A stretch of DNA of 64,000 nt from Ancylobacter polymorphus (GTDB lineage: Bacteria > Pseudomonadota > Alphaproteobacteria > Rhizobiales > Xanthobacteraceae). Below, one piece after another: positions 57,338 to 64,000 of the stretch; the first letter of the stretch is position 1, and each line of letters begins with the position of its first letter. The stretch is from positions 434,001 to 498,000 of the forward strand of contig NZ_JAUSUI010000001.1 in the NCBI RefSeq assembly GCF_030813495.1, in the 5' to 3' direction. Under the pieces are notes generated by a model. That model did not search any database. It worked only from the letters and a program-made list of their open reading frames with translations, and had not been told where the DNA came from. The translations under genes and the position numbers were made by a program.

Positions 57338-57432
57338 CAATCATTTAACGTGCCTTTCTCACCCTTGCGACCTCCCCCGCCCATGAGATTGTTTTCCATA
57401 ATATGTCTTCTGCGAATCACTCGGAGGCGGAA

Positions 57433-58266
57433 TTGACGCCCTCCCGCGACATTGAGCGCCTGCTGGAGATCATGGCGGCGCTGCGCACGCCGGAGACCGG
57501 CTGCCCGTGGGACCTCGCGCAGGACTTCGACACGATCGCGCCCTACACGATCGAGGAAGCCTATGAGGTGGCCGACGCCATCGCCCGCGGCGATCTCGAC
57601 GACCTCTGCGACGAGCTCGGCGACCTGCTGCTGCAGGTGGTGTTCCACGCCCGCCTGGCGCAGGAGCGCGGCGCCTTCGATTTCGGCGCTGTGGTCGAGG
57701 CCATCACCGCCAAGATGATCCGCCGCCACCCGCATGTGTTCGGCAACGCGCGCGGCCGCGACGTGGCGGCGGTGAATGCGGCCTGGGACGCCATCAAGGC
57801 GGAGGAGAAGGCGCGGCGCGCGGCCCGGCGGACGGCGCGGGGTCTGCCGCCGGAGCCGGGGCAGGGCCGCACGCTGGATGGGGTGCCGGCCGGCGCCCCT
57901 GCCCTCACCCGCGCGGTGAAATTGCAGGACAAGGCGGCGAAGGTCGGCTTCGACTGGCCGGAGGTGCGGCCCGTGCTGGCCAAGATCCGCGAGGAGATCG
58001 ACGAGGTGGAAGCCGAGATCGTCTCGGGAGACCGCAAGGCGGCGGGGCAAGAAGTCGGCGACCTGCTGTTCGCGCTTGCCAATCTCGCCCGCCACCTCGA
58101 TGTCGACCCCGAAGCGGCGCTGCGCGGCACCAACGAGAAGTTCACCCGCCGCTTCGCCCATATCGAGGACCGGCTGGCGCAGGCCGGGCGCACGCCGGCG
58201 GAGGCGGGCCTCGATGAGATGGAAACGCTGTGGCAGGAGGCGAAGACGGCCGCGCCGAAGGAGTAG
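57433..58266 (+). CDS. mazG: Nucleoside triphosphate pyrophosphohydrolase
   Basis: MazG of about 277 residues with two MazG domains: GCPWDLAQDFDTIAPYTIEEAYEVADAI ... DELGDLLLQVVFHARLA and a second EEIDEVEAEI ... EVGDLLFALANLARHL, each with EExxE-type metal motifs. The TTG at 57433 has GGAGG (57423-57427) five bases upstream; an in-frame ATG at 57403 lies 10 codons earlier but has no ribosome site. Hydrolyses (d)NTPs to monophosphates. Convergent with hflX. Confidence 0.9.
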   Translation: MTPSRDIERLLEIMAALRTPETGCPWDLAQDFDTIAPYTIEEAYEVADAIARGDLDDLCDELGDLLLQVVFHARLAQERGAFDFGAVVEAITAKMIRRHPHVFGNARGRDVAAVNAAWDAIKAEEKARRAARRTARGLPPEPGQGRTLDGVPAGAPALTRAVKLQDKAAKVGFDWPEVRPVLAKIREEIDEVEAEIVSGDRKAAGQEVGDLLFALANLARHLDVDPEAALRGTNEKFTRRFAHIEDRLAQAGRTPAEAGLDEMETLWQEAKTAAPKE

Positions 58267-58300
58267 GGCGCTCGCCCCTGCCCGCCTTCCCCGCCTTCGC

Positions 58301-58381
58301 ATCCCGGCCGAAGCGCAGCGTAGAGCCGGGATCGCTCGTCCCGCCGCCACGATCCCGGATCGGCCTTCGGCCGCCCGGGAT
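58301..58381. repeat. REP-like palindromic intergenic element
   Basis: Two palindromes share an ATCCCGG/CCGGGAT core. ATCCCGGC (58301-58308) pairs with GCCGGGAT (58325-58332), and ATCCCGG-N2-CGGCC-ttc-GGCCG-c-CCGGGAT occupies 58352-58381. The pair fills most of the 134-bp gap between convergent mazG and hflX. Elements with this core are dispersed in Hyphomicrobiales genomes. It may also terminate transcription from both sides. Confidence 0.7.
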
Positions 58382-58400
58382 GACGATGGGTCGTGGCGCC

Positions 58401-59786
58401 TTAACCCCGGATCCGCCGCGCGCCGAAGCGACGCTCGATCTGCTCGGCACGGTCCGGCGGCACGCGCACGGCGAGGTGCAGCCGCCCTTCCGCGTCCTGG
58501 CGCCGCTCCAGCACCTCGCTGTGGCGGTAGAGCCAGCTGAGATTGCCGCCATCGGCAGCGTCAAGATCGACGGCGAGGCTCACCCGCTCGCGCGAAAGAC
58601 GCTGCGAGATGGTGGCGAGCAGCGGCTCCATGCCCTCGCCGGTGAGCGCGGAGACCGGAATCGGGCGGGCATCGCCCTCGCGGCGGGCGGCGGCGTTGAA
58701 CAGCCCTGCCCTCGCCTCCGGCTCCAGCCGGTCGATCTTGTTCCAGACCTCGATGACGCGGTGATCGTCCTCGGGGTCGATGTCGAGATCGGCCAGCACG
58801 CTTTTCACGTCATGCGCCTGCGCATCCGCGTCCTCATGCGCCATGTCGCGCACATGCAGGATGAGATCGGCCTCGATCACCTCTTCCAGCGTGGCGCGGA
58901 AGGCGGCGACGAGCTGGGTCGGCAGATCGGAGATGAAGCCGACCGTGTCGGATAGGATCACCTTGTCGCCGGTGGGCAGCTGCACCGCCCGCAGCGTCGG
59001 GTCGAGCGTGGCGAAGAGAAGGTCCTGCGCCATGACGTCGGCGCGGGTCAGCCGGTTGAACAGGGTCGACTTGCCGGCATTGGTGTAGCCGACCAGCGCC
59101 ACCACGGGATAGGGCACCTTCTTGCGGCTGGCGCGGTGCAGGGCGCGGGTGCGCTTGACCTGTTCCAGCTCGCGCTCGATCTTGACGATGCGCTCGCCGA
59201 TCAGCCGGCGGTCGGCCTCGATCTGCGTCTCGCCGGGGCCGCCGAGAAAGCCGAAGCCGCCGCGCTGGCGTTCTAGATGGGTCCAGGAGCGCACCAGCCG
59301 GCTGCGCTGGTAGTTGAGATGGGCGAGTTCGACCTGCAGCACGCCTTCCTTGGTGCGCGCACGCTGGCCGAAGATTTCCAGAATGAGCGCGGTGCGGTCG
59401 ATCACCTTGGCGGCGAACGCCTTTTCGAGGTTGCGCTGCTGCACCGGGCTGAGCGGGGCGTCGACGAAGACCAGCCCCGCCTCCTCCGCCTTCACCAGCT
59501 CGGCGATTTCCTCGACCTTGCCGCTGCCGAGATAGGTGGCCGGGCGCACCTGCGACAGGCCAACCAGCGCGCTGCCGACAAGCTTAAGATCAATGGCGAG
59601 GACGAGACCGACCGCCTCGTCGAGCCGCGCCTCGGGCGAGCGGCGCACGCCCTCCTCCCCTGCCCCGCGACGGGTCAGGTGCGGAACGATCACCACCACG
59701 CGGGTCGCGTCGCCTTCGGTTTCATGCTCGACAGGCAGGCCGGCGGCACGGCCGGCGGACGACGTGCGGGAGGACTTGAACTCCAA
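58401..59786 (-). CDS. hflX: GTPase HflX
   Basis: Ribosome-binding GTPase of 461 residues. The N-terminal HflX domain has GSGKVEEIAELVKAE, then the Gly-rich GGPGETQIEADRRLI, and the G domain with VGYTNAGKSTLFN (G1), DTVGFISDLP (G3) and VWNKID (G4). A TTG start at 59786, two bases after the hfq stop, is used with AAGG upstream; no ATG lies near. Splits stalled ribosomes under stress. Cotranscribed with hfq, as in many bacteria. Confidence 0.93.
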   Translation of the reverse strand: MEFKSSRTSSAGRAAGLPVEHETEGDATRVVVIVPHLTRRGAGEEGVRRSPEARLDEAVGLVLAIDLKLVGSALVGLSQVRPATYLGSGKVEEIAELVKAEEAGLVFVDAPLSPVQQRNLEKAFAAKVIDRTALILEIFGQRARTKEGVLQVELAHLNYQRSRLVRSWTHLERQRGGFGFLGGPGETQIEADRRLIGERIVKIERELEQVKRTRALHRASRKKVPYPVVALVGYTNAGKSTLFNRLTRADVMAQDLLFATLDPTLRAVQLPTGDKVILSDTVGFISDLPTQLVAAFRATLEEVIEADLILHVRDMAHEDADAQAHDVKSVLADLDIDPEDDHRVIEVWNKIDRLEPEARAGLFNAAARREGDARPIPVSALTGEGMEPLLATISQRLSRERVSLAVDLDAADGGNLSWLYRHSEVLERRQDAEGRLHLAVRVPPDRAEQIERRFGARRIRG

Positions 59787-59788
59787 GA

Positions 59789-60040
59789 TCAGCCCTTCTC
59801 GCCGGTCTCATCGGGTTCGAACAGCTGAACCGGATGGCCGGGCATGATGGTCGAGATCGCGTGCTTGTAGACGAGCTGCGAATGGCCGTCGCGGCGCAGC
59901 AGCACGCAGAAATTATCGAACCAGGTGACGACTCCCTGCAGCTTCACGCCATTGACCAGGAAGATGGTGAGCGGCGTCTTGTTCTTGCGGACGTGATTGA
60001 GAAAGGTGTCCTGGAGGTTCTGCGAACGTTCCGCGGCCAT
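59789..60040 (-). CDS. hfq: RNA chaperone Hfq
   Basis: Sm-like protein of 83 residues with Sm1 ([22 protein letters not shown]) and Sm2 (YKHAIST) motifs; the C-terminal tail is short, as usual in alphaproteobacteria. It forms hexamers pairing small RNAs with mRNAs. The ATG at 60040 lacks a strong Shine-Dalgarno and sits behind an A-rich leader (60041-60072). Located between dat and hflX. Confidence 0.97.
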   Translation of the reverse strand: MAAERSQNLQDTFLNHVRKNKTPLTIFLVNGVKLQGVVTWFDNFCVLLRRDGHSQLVYKHAISTIMPGHPVQLFEPDETGEKG

Positions 60041-60072
60041 GGTTTTTTTGATCCGTTTGTTTGTTGTTGCTC
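60041..60072 (-). promoter_or_regulatory. A-rich hfq leader with ARN triplets
   Basis: On the minus strand the bases before the hfq ATG include AGC-AAC-AAC-AAA (four ARN triplets), then CAAACGG and a run of seven A. ARN repeats bind the distal face of Hfq hexamers, so the leader could mediate Hfq autoregulation of its own translation, a control known from other species. Confidence 0.5.
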
Positions 60073-60180
60073 GTAGGTCGGCGCGGTCGTCCTGTGCTCT
60101 GCGCCCCGTCCGGGAGCGGTCAAGCACAAAGACGTGCGCCCCAAACATGGCATAGCATGTCTGGCGCGCAAGATGCTTTC

Positions 60181-60201
60181 GCCAAGTTGGTTCCACTTGG
60201 C
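60181..60201. other. Inverted repeat GCCAAGT-N7-ACTTGGC
   Basis: Perfect 7-bp inverted repeat in the 210-bp spacer between dat and hfq, 50 bases after the dat stop and about 140 bases before hfq. No T-run on the transcribed strand, so it may be an operator of the hfq promoter rather than a terminator. The rest of the spacer holds no other gene. Confidence 0.4.
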
Positions 60202-60250
60202 AAGGTCTTTCCGCACCCGCCAGCCGGCCGGCCGGGCAGAATTACCTGTG

Positions 60251-61111
60251 TCAGCGGGCGATTTCGGCAAGCCGGTGGTAGTTGGCGCGCAAGGCGCGCG
60301 CCACCGGGCCGGGCCGACCGTCACCGATGGCCTGCCCATCGATTCGCACCACTGGGGTGGCGAAGTTGGTGGCCGAAGTGACGAAAGCCTCGCGCGCGCC
60401 CAGCGCTTCCGCCACGGTGAAGGGGCGCTCCTCGATACGCAGTTGCAGCTCGGCCGCCACCTCGAACATGACAGTGCGGGTGATGCCGCGCAGAATGCCG
60501 GACTCCGCCGGGCGGGTGACGAGCCGGCCCTCCGGGGTGACGATCCAGGCATTGGTCGAGCCGCCCTCGGTGACATGGCCGCCCGCATCGACGAACCACG
60601 CTTCGCGTGCGCCGGCCTGCTTCGCTGCTTCCTTGGCGAGGACGTTCGGCAGCAGGCCGACGGTCTTGATATCGACCCGCTCCCAGCGATTGTCCGGCAC
60701 GGTGATCACGCCGATCCCCTGCTCCGCGGCCGCCTCGCCCTTGGCCGGATCAATCGCGCGGGCGGTGACCACGAGGGAGGGCGGCGTCGCCGGATCGGGA
60801 AAATAATGGTCACGACGGGCGACGCCGCGCGTGACCTGGAGGTAGACGAGGCCGTCGCGCACGCGGTTGCGGGCGATGGTCTGGCGCAGCACCACGCCGA
60901 GCGCGGCCAGCGACATCGGCAGGCGGATGCGCAGTTCGCCCAGCGAGCGCAGCAGACGCTCCATGTGGCGGCGCTCATCCACCATATGTCCGCCGCGCAC
61001 CTCGCAGACCTCATAGACACCGTCGCCGAACTGGTAGCCGCGATCCTCCACATGCACCCCCGCCACGGCGTGCGGCACATAGGCTCCGTTCACATAGGCA
61101 ATGCGCGACAT
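60251..61111 (-). CDS. dat: D-amino-acid transaminase (class IV)
   Basis: PLP aminotransferase of 286 residues of fold type IV. Features are VEDRGYQFGDGVYEVCEV, Lys in WERVDIKTVGLLPNVLAKEAAKQAG, GHVTEGGSTNAWIV and GITRTVMFEVA, as in D-alanine transaminase of alphaproteobacteria. It interconverts D-amino acids and keto acids for peptidoglycan. It lies between trkH and hfq on the same strand. Confidence 0.92.
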   Translation of the reverse strand: MSRIAYVNGAYVPHAVAGVHVEDRGYQFGDGVYEVCEVRGGHMVDERRHMERLLRSLGELRIRLPMSLAALGVVLRQTIARNRVRDGLVYLQVTRGVARRDHYFPDPATPPSLVVTARAIDPAKGEAAAEQGIGVITVPDNRWERVDIKTVGLLPNVLAKEAAKQAGAREAWFVDAGGHVTEGGSTNAWIVTPEGRLVTRPAESGILRGITRTVMFEVAAELQLRIEERPFTVAEALGAREAFVTSATNFATPVVRIDGQAIGDGRPGPVARALRANYHRLAEIAR

Positions 61112-61148
61112 CGTATGTCCTCAGCCCGGTCTCGCCAGAGTCAGCCGC

Positions 61149-61163
61149 TCACGCATTGCGTGA
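61149..61163. promoter_or_regulatory. Perfect 15-bp palindrome upstream of dat
   Basis: TCACGCA-T-TGCGTGA lies 38-52 bases before the dat start in the 80-bp gap after trkH. The single-base centre makes it unsuitable as an RNA hairpin, so a dimeric regulator site is more likely. The regulator is unknown. Confidence 0.5.
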
Positions 61164-61191
61164 ACACGTCACCATAGAGACCTGATATTCC

Positions 61192-62640
61192 TTAACGTCG
61201 CCACAGGGCGAAATTGGCCAGACCCAGCACGACGAGAATTTCCAGCCGCCCCAGAATCATGGCCAGCGCCAGTATAAGCTGCGCATAAGCCGGCAGCGCG
61301 CCCCAGTCCGGCCAATTCACGTCCGGCTGCCAGTTCACGGCATAGACCGGACCGACATTGCTCAGCGCCGTCACAACAGCGACGAAGGCCGCCTCGAAGC
61401 TCGGCATGGCCGGAGCGAGCGCCACGGTGAGCGCGCCGATCACCGTGCAGGCGACGCCGAACATGATCCAGATCGCCTTCATCATCTGCAGCGTCACATT
61501 CTGCTGCCCGAGACGACGCGGATGCACGGCGCTGGGATGCACCAGCCGCTCCAGTTCGCGCAGGCTCTGCAGCACCATCACCCCGGTACGGTAGATCTTG
61601 ATCCCGCCGGCAGTGGAGAAACTGGCGCCGCCGATGAACACGACGGTGAGCACCACCGTCACCGGCAGGCTGGCAAAGGCGCCGGCATGCGGCTCGATGC
61701 CCGTCGTGGTGACAAGCGCGACGGCGGTGAACAGCCCGTCCTCCAGCGCGATGGGCAGCGACAATCCGCTCCCCAGCGTGCGGAAACCAATCGCCGCGGC
61801 GGCGATGCCGAGGCCAAGGCAAAGTGCGAAAAGGACAATGTTTTCATATTGTCCGAGCGCAAGGCGGAAGCGGCGTGTGAGCAACATGCGCTGCCAGAGC
61901 AGGCTCGTTCCGCCGATCAGCATGAACAGGATCAGCACCGCCTTGATGCCGAAATGGCCATAGGCCGCGATGCCGTCCGCATCCGGCAGCAGGCCGCCGG
62001 TGGACAATGCCGCGCCGGCGAGGCCGAGCGCCTCGAACAGGCGCAGACCGAGCAGGAACAGCAGGAAGGTGCACAGGGCCGTGGCGCCGAGATAGATCGG
62101 CAGCACGAGGCGGAGCGCGTCGTCCAGCGTCATCTGATGGGTGACGCCGAGCAGATTGGCGCGGGCGCTGCGGTCCGGCAGGCCGCCGAGACCGGCGGGG
62201 CCGAGCACGGCGACGAAACCGACAAGGGTGAGCAACCCGCCCGCCCATTGCAGGGTCAGCAGCCAGCCCAGCGTCGCCCGCGGCACCTTGTCGAGATCGT
62301 GAATCTGGATCGGGCCGGTGGTGGTGAAAGCCGCCACCGCCTCGAACCAGGCATGCACCGGCCCGAGCGTGGTGGTCGCGGCGATCGGCACGGCGGCGAT
62401 GATCGGCACGACGAGCCACAGCACCAGCAGCAAGCCATAGGCCGCGAGCCGGTCCAGCCGCCCTGCCCGGTTGCGCACGGCGAGATGCACCGCCCCCGCG
62501 CCGAAGACGGTGAGCAGCGCCGTCATCAGGAACACGTCGGCGCCCGGCTCGCGCCGGAACAGCGACACCAGCGCGGCCAGCAGCAGGAAACCGGCCATGA
62601 CGCCGGCCGTCTGTGCGCTGTAGCGTGCGACCGCGATCAT
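61192..62640 (-). CDS. trkH: TrkH family potassium uptake channel
   Basis: Membrane protein of 482 residues with about ten hydrophobic spans and four pore repeats, including AFTTTGPIQIHD, GAALSTGGLLP, VTTTGIEPH and ALSNVGPVYAVN at the selectivity-filter positions. It takes up K+ under control of the NAD-binding TrkA subunit encoded 15 bases upstream, and is therefore in one operon with it. Confidence 0.94.
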   Translation of the reverse strand: MIAVARYSAQTAGVMAGFLLLAALVSLFRREPGADVFLMTALLTVFGAGAVHLAVRNRAGRLDRLAAYGLLLVLWLVVPIIAAVPIAATTTLGPVHAWFEAVAAFTTTGPIQIHDLDKVPRATLGWLLTLQWAGGLLTLVGFVAVLGPAGLGGLPDRSARANLLGVTHQMTLDDALRLVLPIYLGATALCTFLLFLLGLRLFEALGLAGAALSTGGLLPDADGIAAYGHFGIKAVLILFMLIGGTSLLWQRMLLTRRFRLALGQYENIVLFALCLGLGIAAAAIGFRTLGSGLSLPIALEDGLFTAVALVTTTGIEPHAGAFASLPVTVVLTVVFIGGASFSTAGGIKIYRTGVMVLQSLRELERLVHPSAVHPRRLGQQNVTLQMMKAIWIMFGVACTVIGALTVALAPAMPSFEAAFVAVVTALSNVGPVYAVNWQPDVNWPDWGALPAYAQLILALAMILGRLEILVVLGLANFALWRR

Positions 62641-62655
62641 GAACCGGGGCCTCTC

Positions 62656-64000
62656 TCAGAAGAACTCAAGGCTGACCCGGAACAGCTGCTCGACCCGCTT
62701 CACCTTGTCGGCGAGGGCGAACATCACCACCCGGTCGCGCGCCTGGATCACGGTGTCGCCGCGCGGCAGCATGACCCGCCCGGCGCGGATGACCGCGCCG
62801 ATGCGCATGCCGTCGAACAAGTCGAGCTGGCGCAGCGGCTTGCCGACCAGCGGCGAGGTTTCCAGCGCCTCGGCCTCGATCACCTCACCGGCCCCGTTCA
62901 GCAGCGAATGCACGCCGCGGATGCGGCCCTTGCGGACATATTGCAGCACTTTGGAGACGGTGATCTGGCGCGGGTTCACATAGGCGTCGATGCCGAGGCC
63001 GCGCGCGAAGGCGGGATAGGCCGGGTCGTTCAGCAAAGAGAGCATGCGCTTGGCGCCGAGTTCGCGCGACAGCAGGCAGGAGAGAATGTTGACCCGGTCG
63101 TCATTGGTCACCGCGATCATGGTGTCGGCATCGCCGACCGCCGCCTCCTCCAGAATGGTGCGGTCCAGCGCGCTGCCGCGCAGCACCACGGTCCGGTTCA
63201 GTTCCTGCGCGATCTCCTCGGCGCGGCTGATCTTGTCCTCGATGATCTTCACCCGCGCCTTCGGGTTGCGCTGCTCCAGCTCGCGCGCGACATAGAGCCC
63301 GATATTGCCGCCACCGCCGATGACGATGCGCTGCGCCGGCGGCTCGTCATGGCCGAAGATCGACAAAGTGCGGCTCACCTGATCGGTATGAGCGACGAAA
63401 TAGGCGAGGTCGCCGGCCAGCAGCGAGTCGATGGAGCGCGGCACGAAGGTCTTGCCATTGCGGTTGACCGCCACCACCACCGCCCGCAGATCCGGGAACA
63501 GGTCGGTGAGTTGGCGCAGCGGCGTGTCGAGGACCGGGCAATCCTCCTGGCAGCGCACGCCCACCACGACGACATTGCTGTCGTTGAAGCTCACCGTATC
63601 GACGGCGCCCGGCAGCGAGAGGCGGCGCAGCACCATCTCGCCCACTTCCAGCTCGGGCGAGATCACCACATCGATCGGCAGATGGTCGCGCGAGAACAGG
63701 TCGCGCCAATGGCCCTGCAGATAGCTCTGCGCGCGCACGCGGGCGATCTTGGTCGGCACGTCGAACAGCGCATGGCCGACCTGGCAGGCGATCATGTTGA
63801 CTTCGTCATGCAGGGTGACGGCGATCAGCATGTCCGCCGCCTCCAGCCCCGCCCGGGCGAGCACGTCAGGATGCGAGCCGTGGCCGACAAAGCCGCGCAC
63901 GTCGAGCGTGTCGGTGACCGCCTGGATGAGGCGGGGCGAGGTGTCGATGATGGAAACGTCGTTCTGCTCTGCGGCCAGACGCTCGGCAATGCCGAACCCC
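62656..64000 (-). CDS. trkA: Trk system potassium uptake protein TrkA (5' partial)
   Basis: About 448 residues visible; the reading frame is open to the right edge (GFGIAERLAAEQNDVSIIDT), so only about ten N-terminal residues including the first glycines of the Rossmann motif are missing. Two RCK units follow each other: TrkA_N/TrkA_C (1-220) and a second with IGGGGNIGLYVARELE and AVTNDDRVNILSCLL. It gates TrkH in response to NAD(H). In relatives ntrX lies immediately upstream. Confidence 0.94.
   Translation of the reverse strand, partial: GFGIAERLAAEQNDVSIIDTSPRLIQAVTDTLDVRGFVGHGSHPDVLARAGLEAADMLIAVTLHDEVNMIACQVGHALFDVPTKIARVRAQSYLQGHWRDLFSRDHLPIDVVISPELEVGEMVLRRLSLPGAVDTVSFNDSNVVVVGVRCQEDCPVLDTPLRQLTDLFPDLRAVVVAVNRNGKTFVPRSIDSLLAGDLAYFVAHTDQVSRTLSIFGHDEPPAQRIVIGGGGNIGLYVARELEQRNPKARVKIIEDKISRAEEIAQELNRTVVLRGSALDRTILEEAAVGDADTMIAVTNDDRVNILSCLLSRELGAKRMLSLLNDPAYPAFARGLGIDAYVNPRQITVSKVLQYVRKGRIRGVHSLLNGAGEVIEAEALETSPLVGKPLRQLDLFDGMRIGAVIRAGRVMLPRGDTVIQARDRVVMFALADKVKRVEQLFRVSLEFF

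Noticed and set aside
55718..57340. A 540-residue minus-strand frame opposite tatD and the MBL hydrolase
   Set aside because: Both plus-strand genes have intact metal-binding motifs and coupled starts.

Overview
The window is about 64 kb of GC-rich DNA, densely coded, with many ATGA and GTGA start/stop overlaps and GTG or TTG starts. It holds a complete calcium-type methanol dehydrogenase (mxa) cluster, a ChvE-type sugar importer, and the conserved right-hand core genes rlpA-dacC-tmk-holB-metG-tatD and trkA-trkH-dat-hfq-hflX-mazG. Together these point to a facultatively methylotrophic alphaproteobacterium, most likely Hyphomicrobiales/Xanthobacteraceae (Ancylobacter, Starkeya or Xanthobacter type). 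The genus is inference from gene content. I found no tRNA, rRNA, CRISPR array, insertion sequence or prophage.

Region 1 (1-8529, minus strand; regulator 8684-9379 and oxidase 9475-10887, plus strand) is a catabolic locus of unknown substrate. It holds a polyamine-type ABC importer, a NIPSNAP protein, an aldehyde dehydrogenase, an LLM flavin monooxygenase, a hydrolase / flavin reductase / Nudix-like fusion and a PF06684 'amino acid synthesis' protein. A divergent FadR-type GntR regulator faces it across a promoter with a perfect palindrome. An FAD-linked oxidase follows the regulator. Region 2 (10884-14644, minus) is a YhaN/YhaO (SbcCD-like) DNA-repair pair.

Region 3 (14760-33681, minus) is a run of 16 co-directional genes for aldose use. 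In transcription order it holds a ytfQ-ytfR-ytfT-yjfF type importer, a GntR regulator, an arabinonate dehydratase, a KDA dehydratase, a ketoglutarate-semialdehyde dehydrogenase, an aldose 1-dehydrogenase, a second IlvD/Edd dehydratase, a lactonase, dgoK, dgoA, and the chvE-gguA-gguB importer. This joins the L-arabinose oxidative (Weimberg-type) route with the De Ley-Doudoroff galactose route. The dehydrogenase and lactonase are probably shared, and two importers flank the enzymes.

Region 4 (33889-35121) has three small proteins of unknown function. Region 5 (35132-46416, minus) is mxaFJGIRSACKLD plus a beta-propeller gene. The spacers after mxaF, mxaJ and mxaI carry strong stem-loops that probably set unequal expression. 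Divergent from mxaF across a 448-bp control region with stacked palindromes is a plus-strand trio of lipoprotein, NarL-type sensor kinase and response regulator (46865-49487), a candidate methanol regulatory system.

Region 6 (49776-64000) is housekeeping: cell wall (rlpA, dacC), nucleotide and DNA metabolism (tmk, holB, mazG), metG, tatD, an MBL-fold hydrolase, hflX, hfq, a D-amino-acid aminotransferase, and the potassium uptake genes trkH and trkA. trkA runs off the right edge; the potA-like ATPase runs off the left edge.
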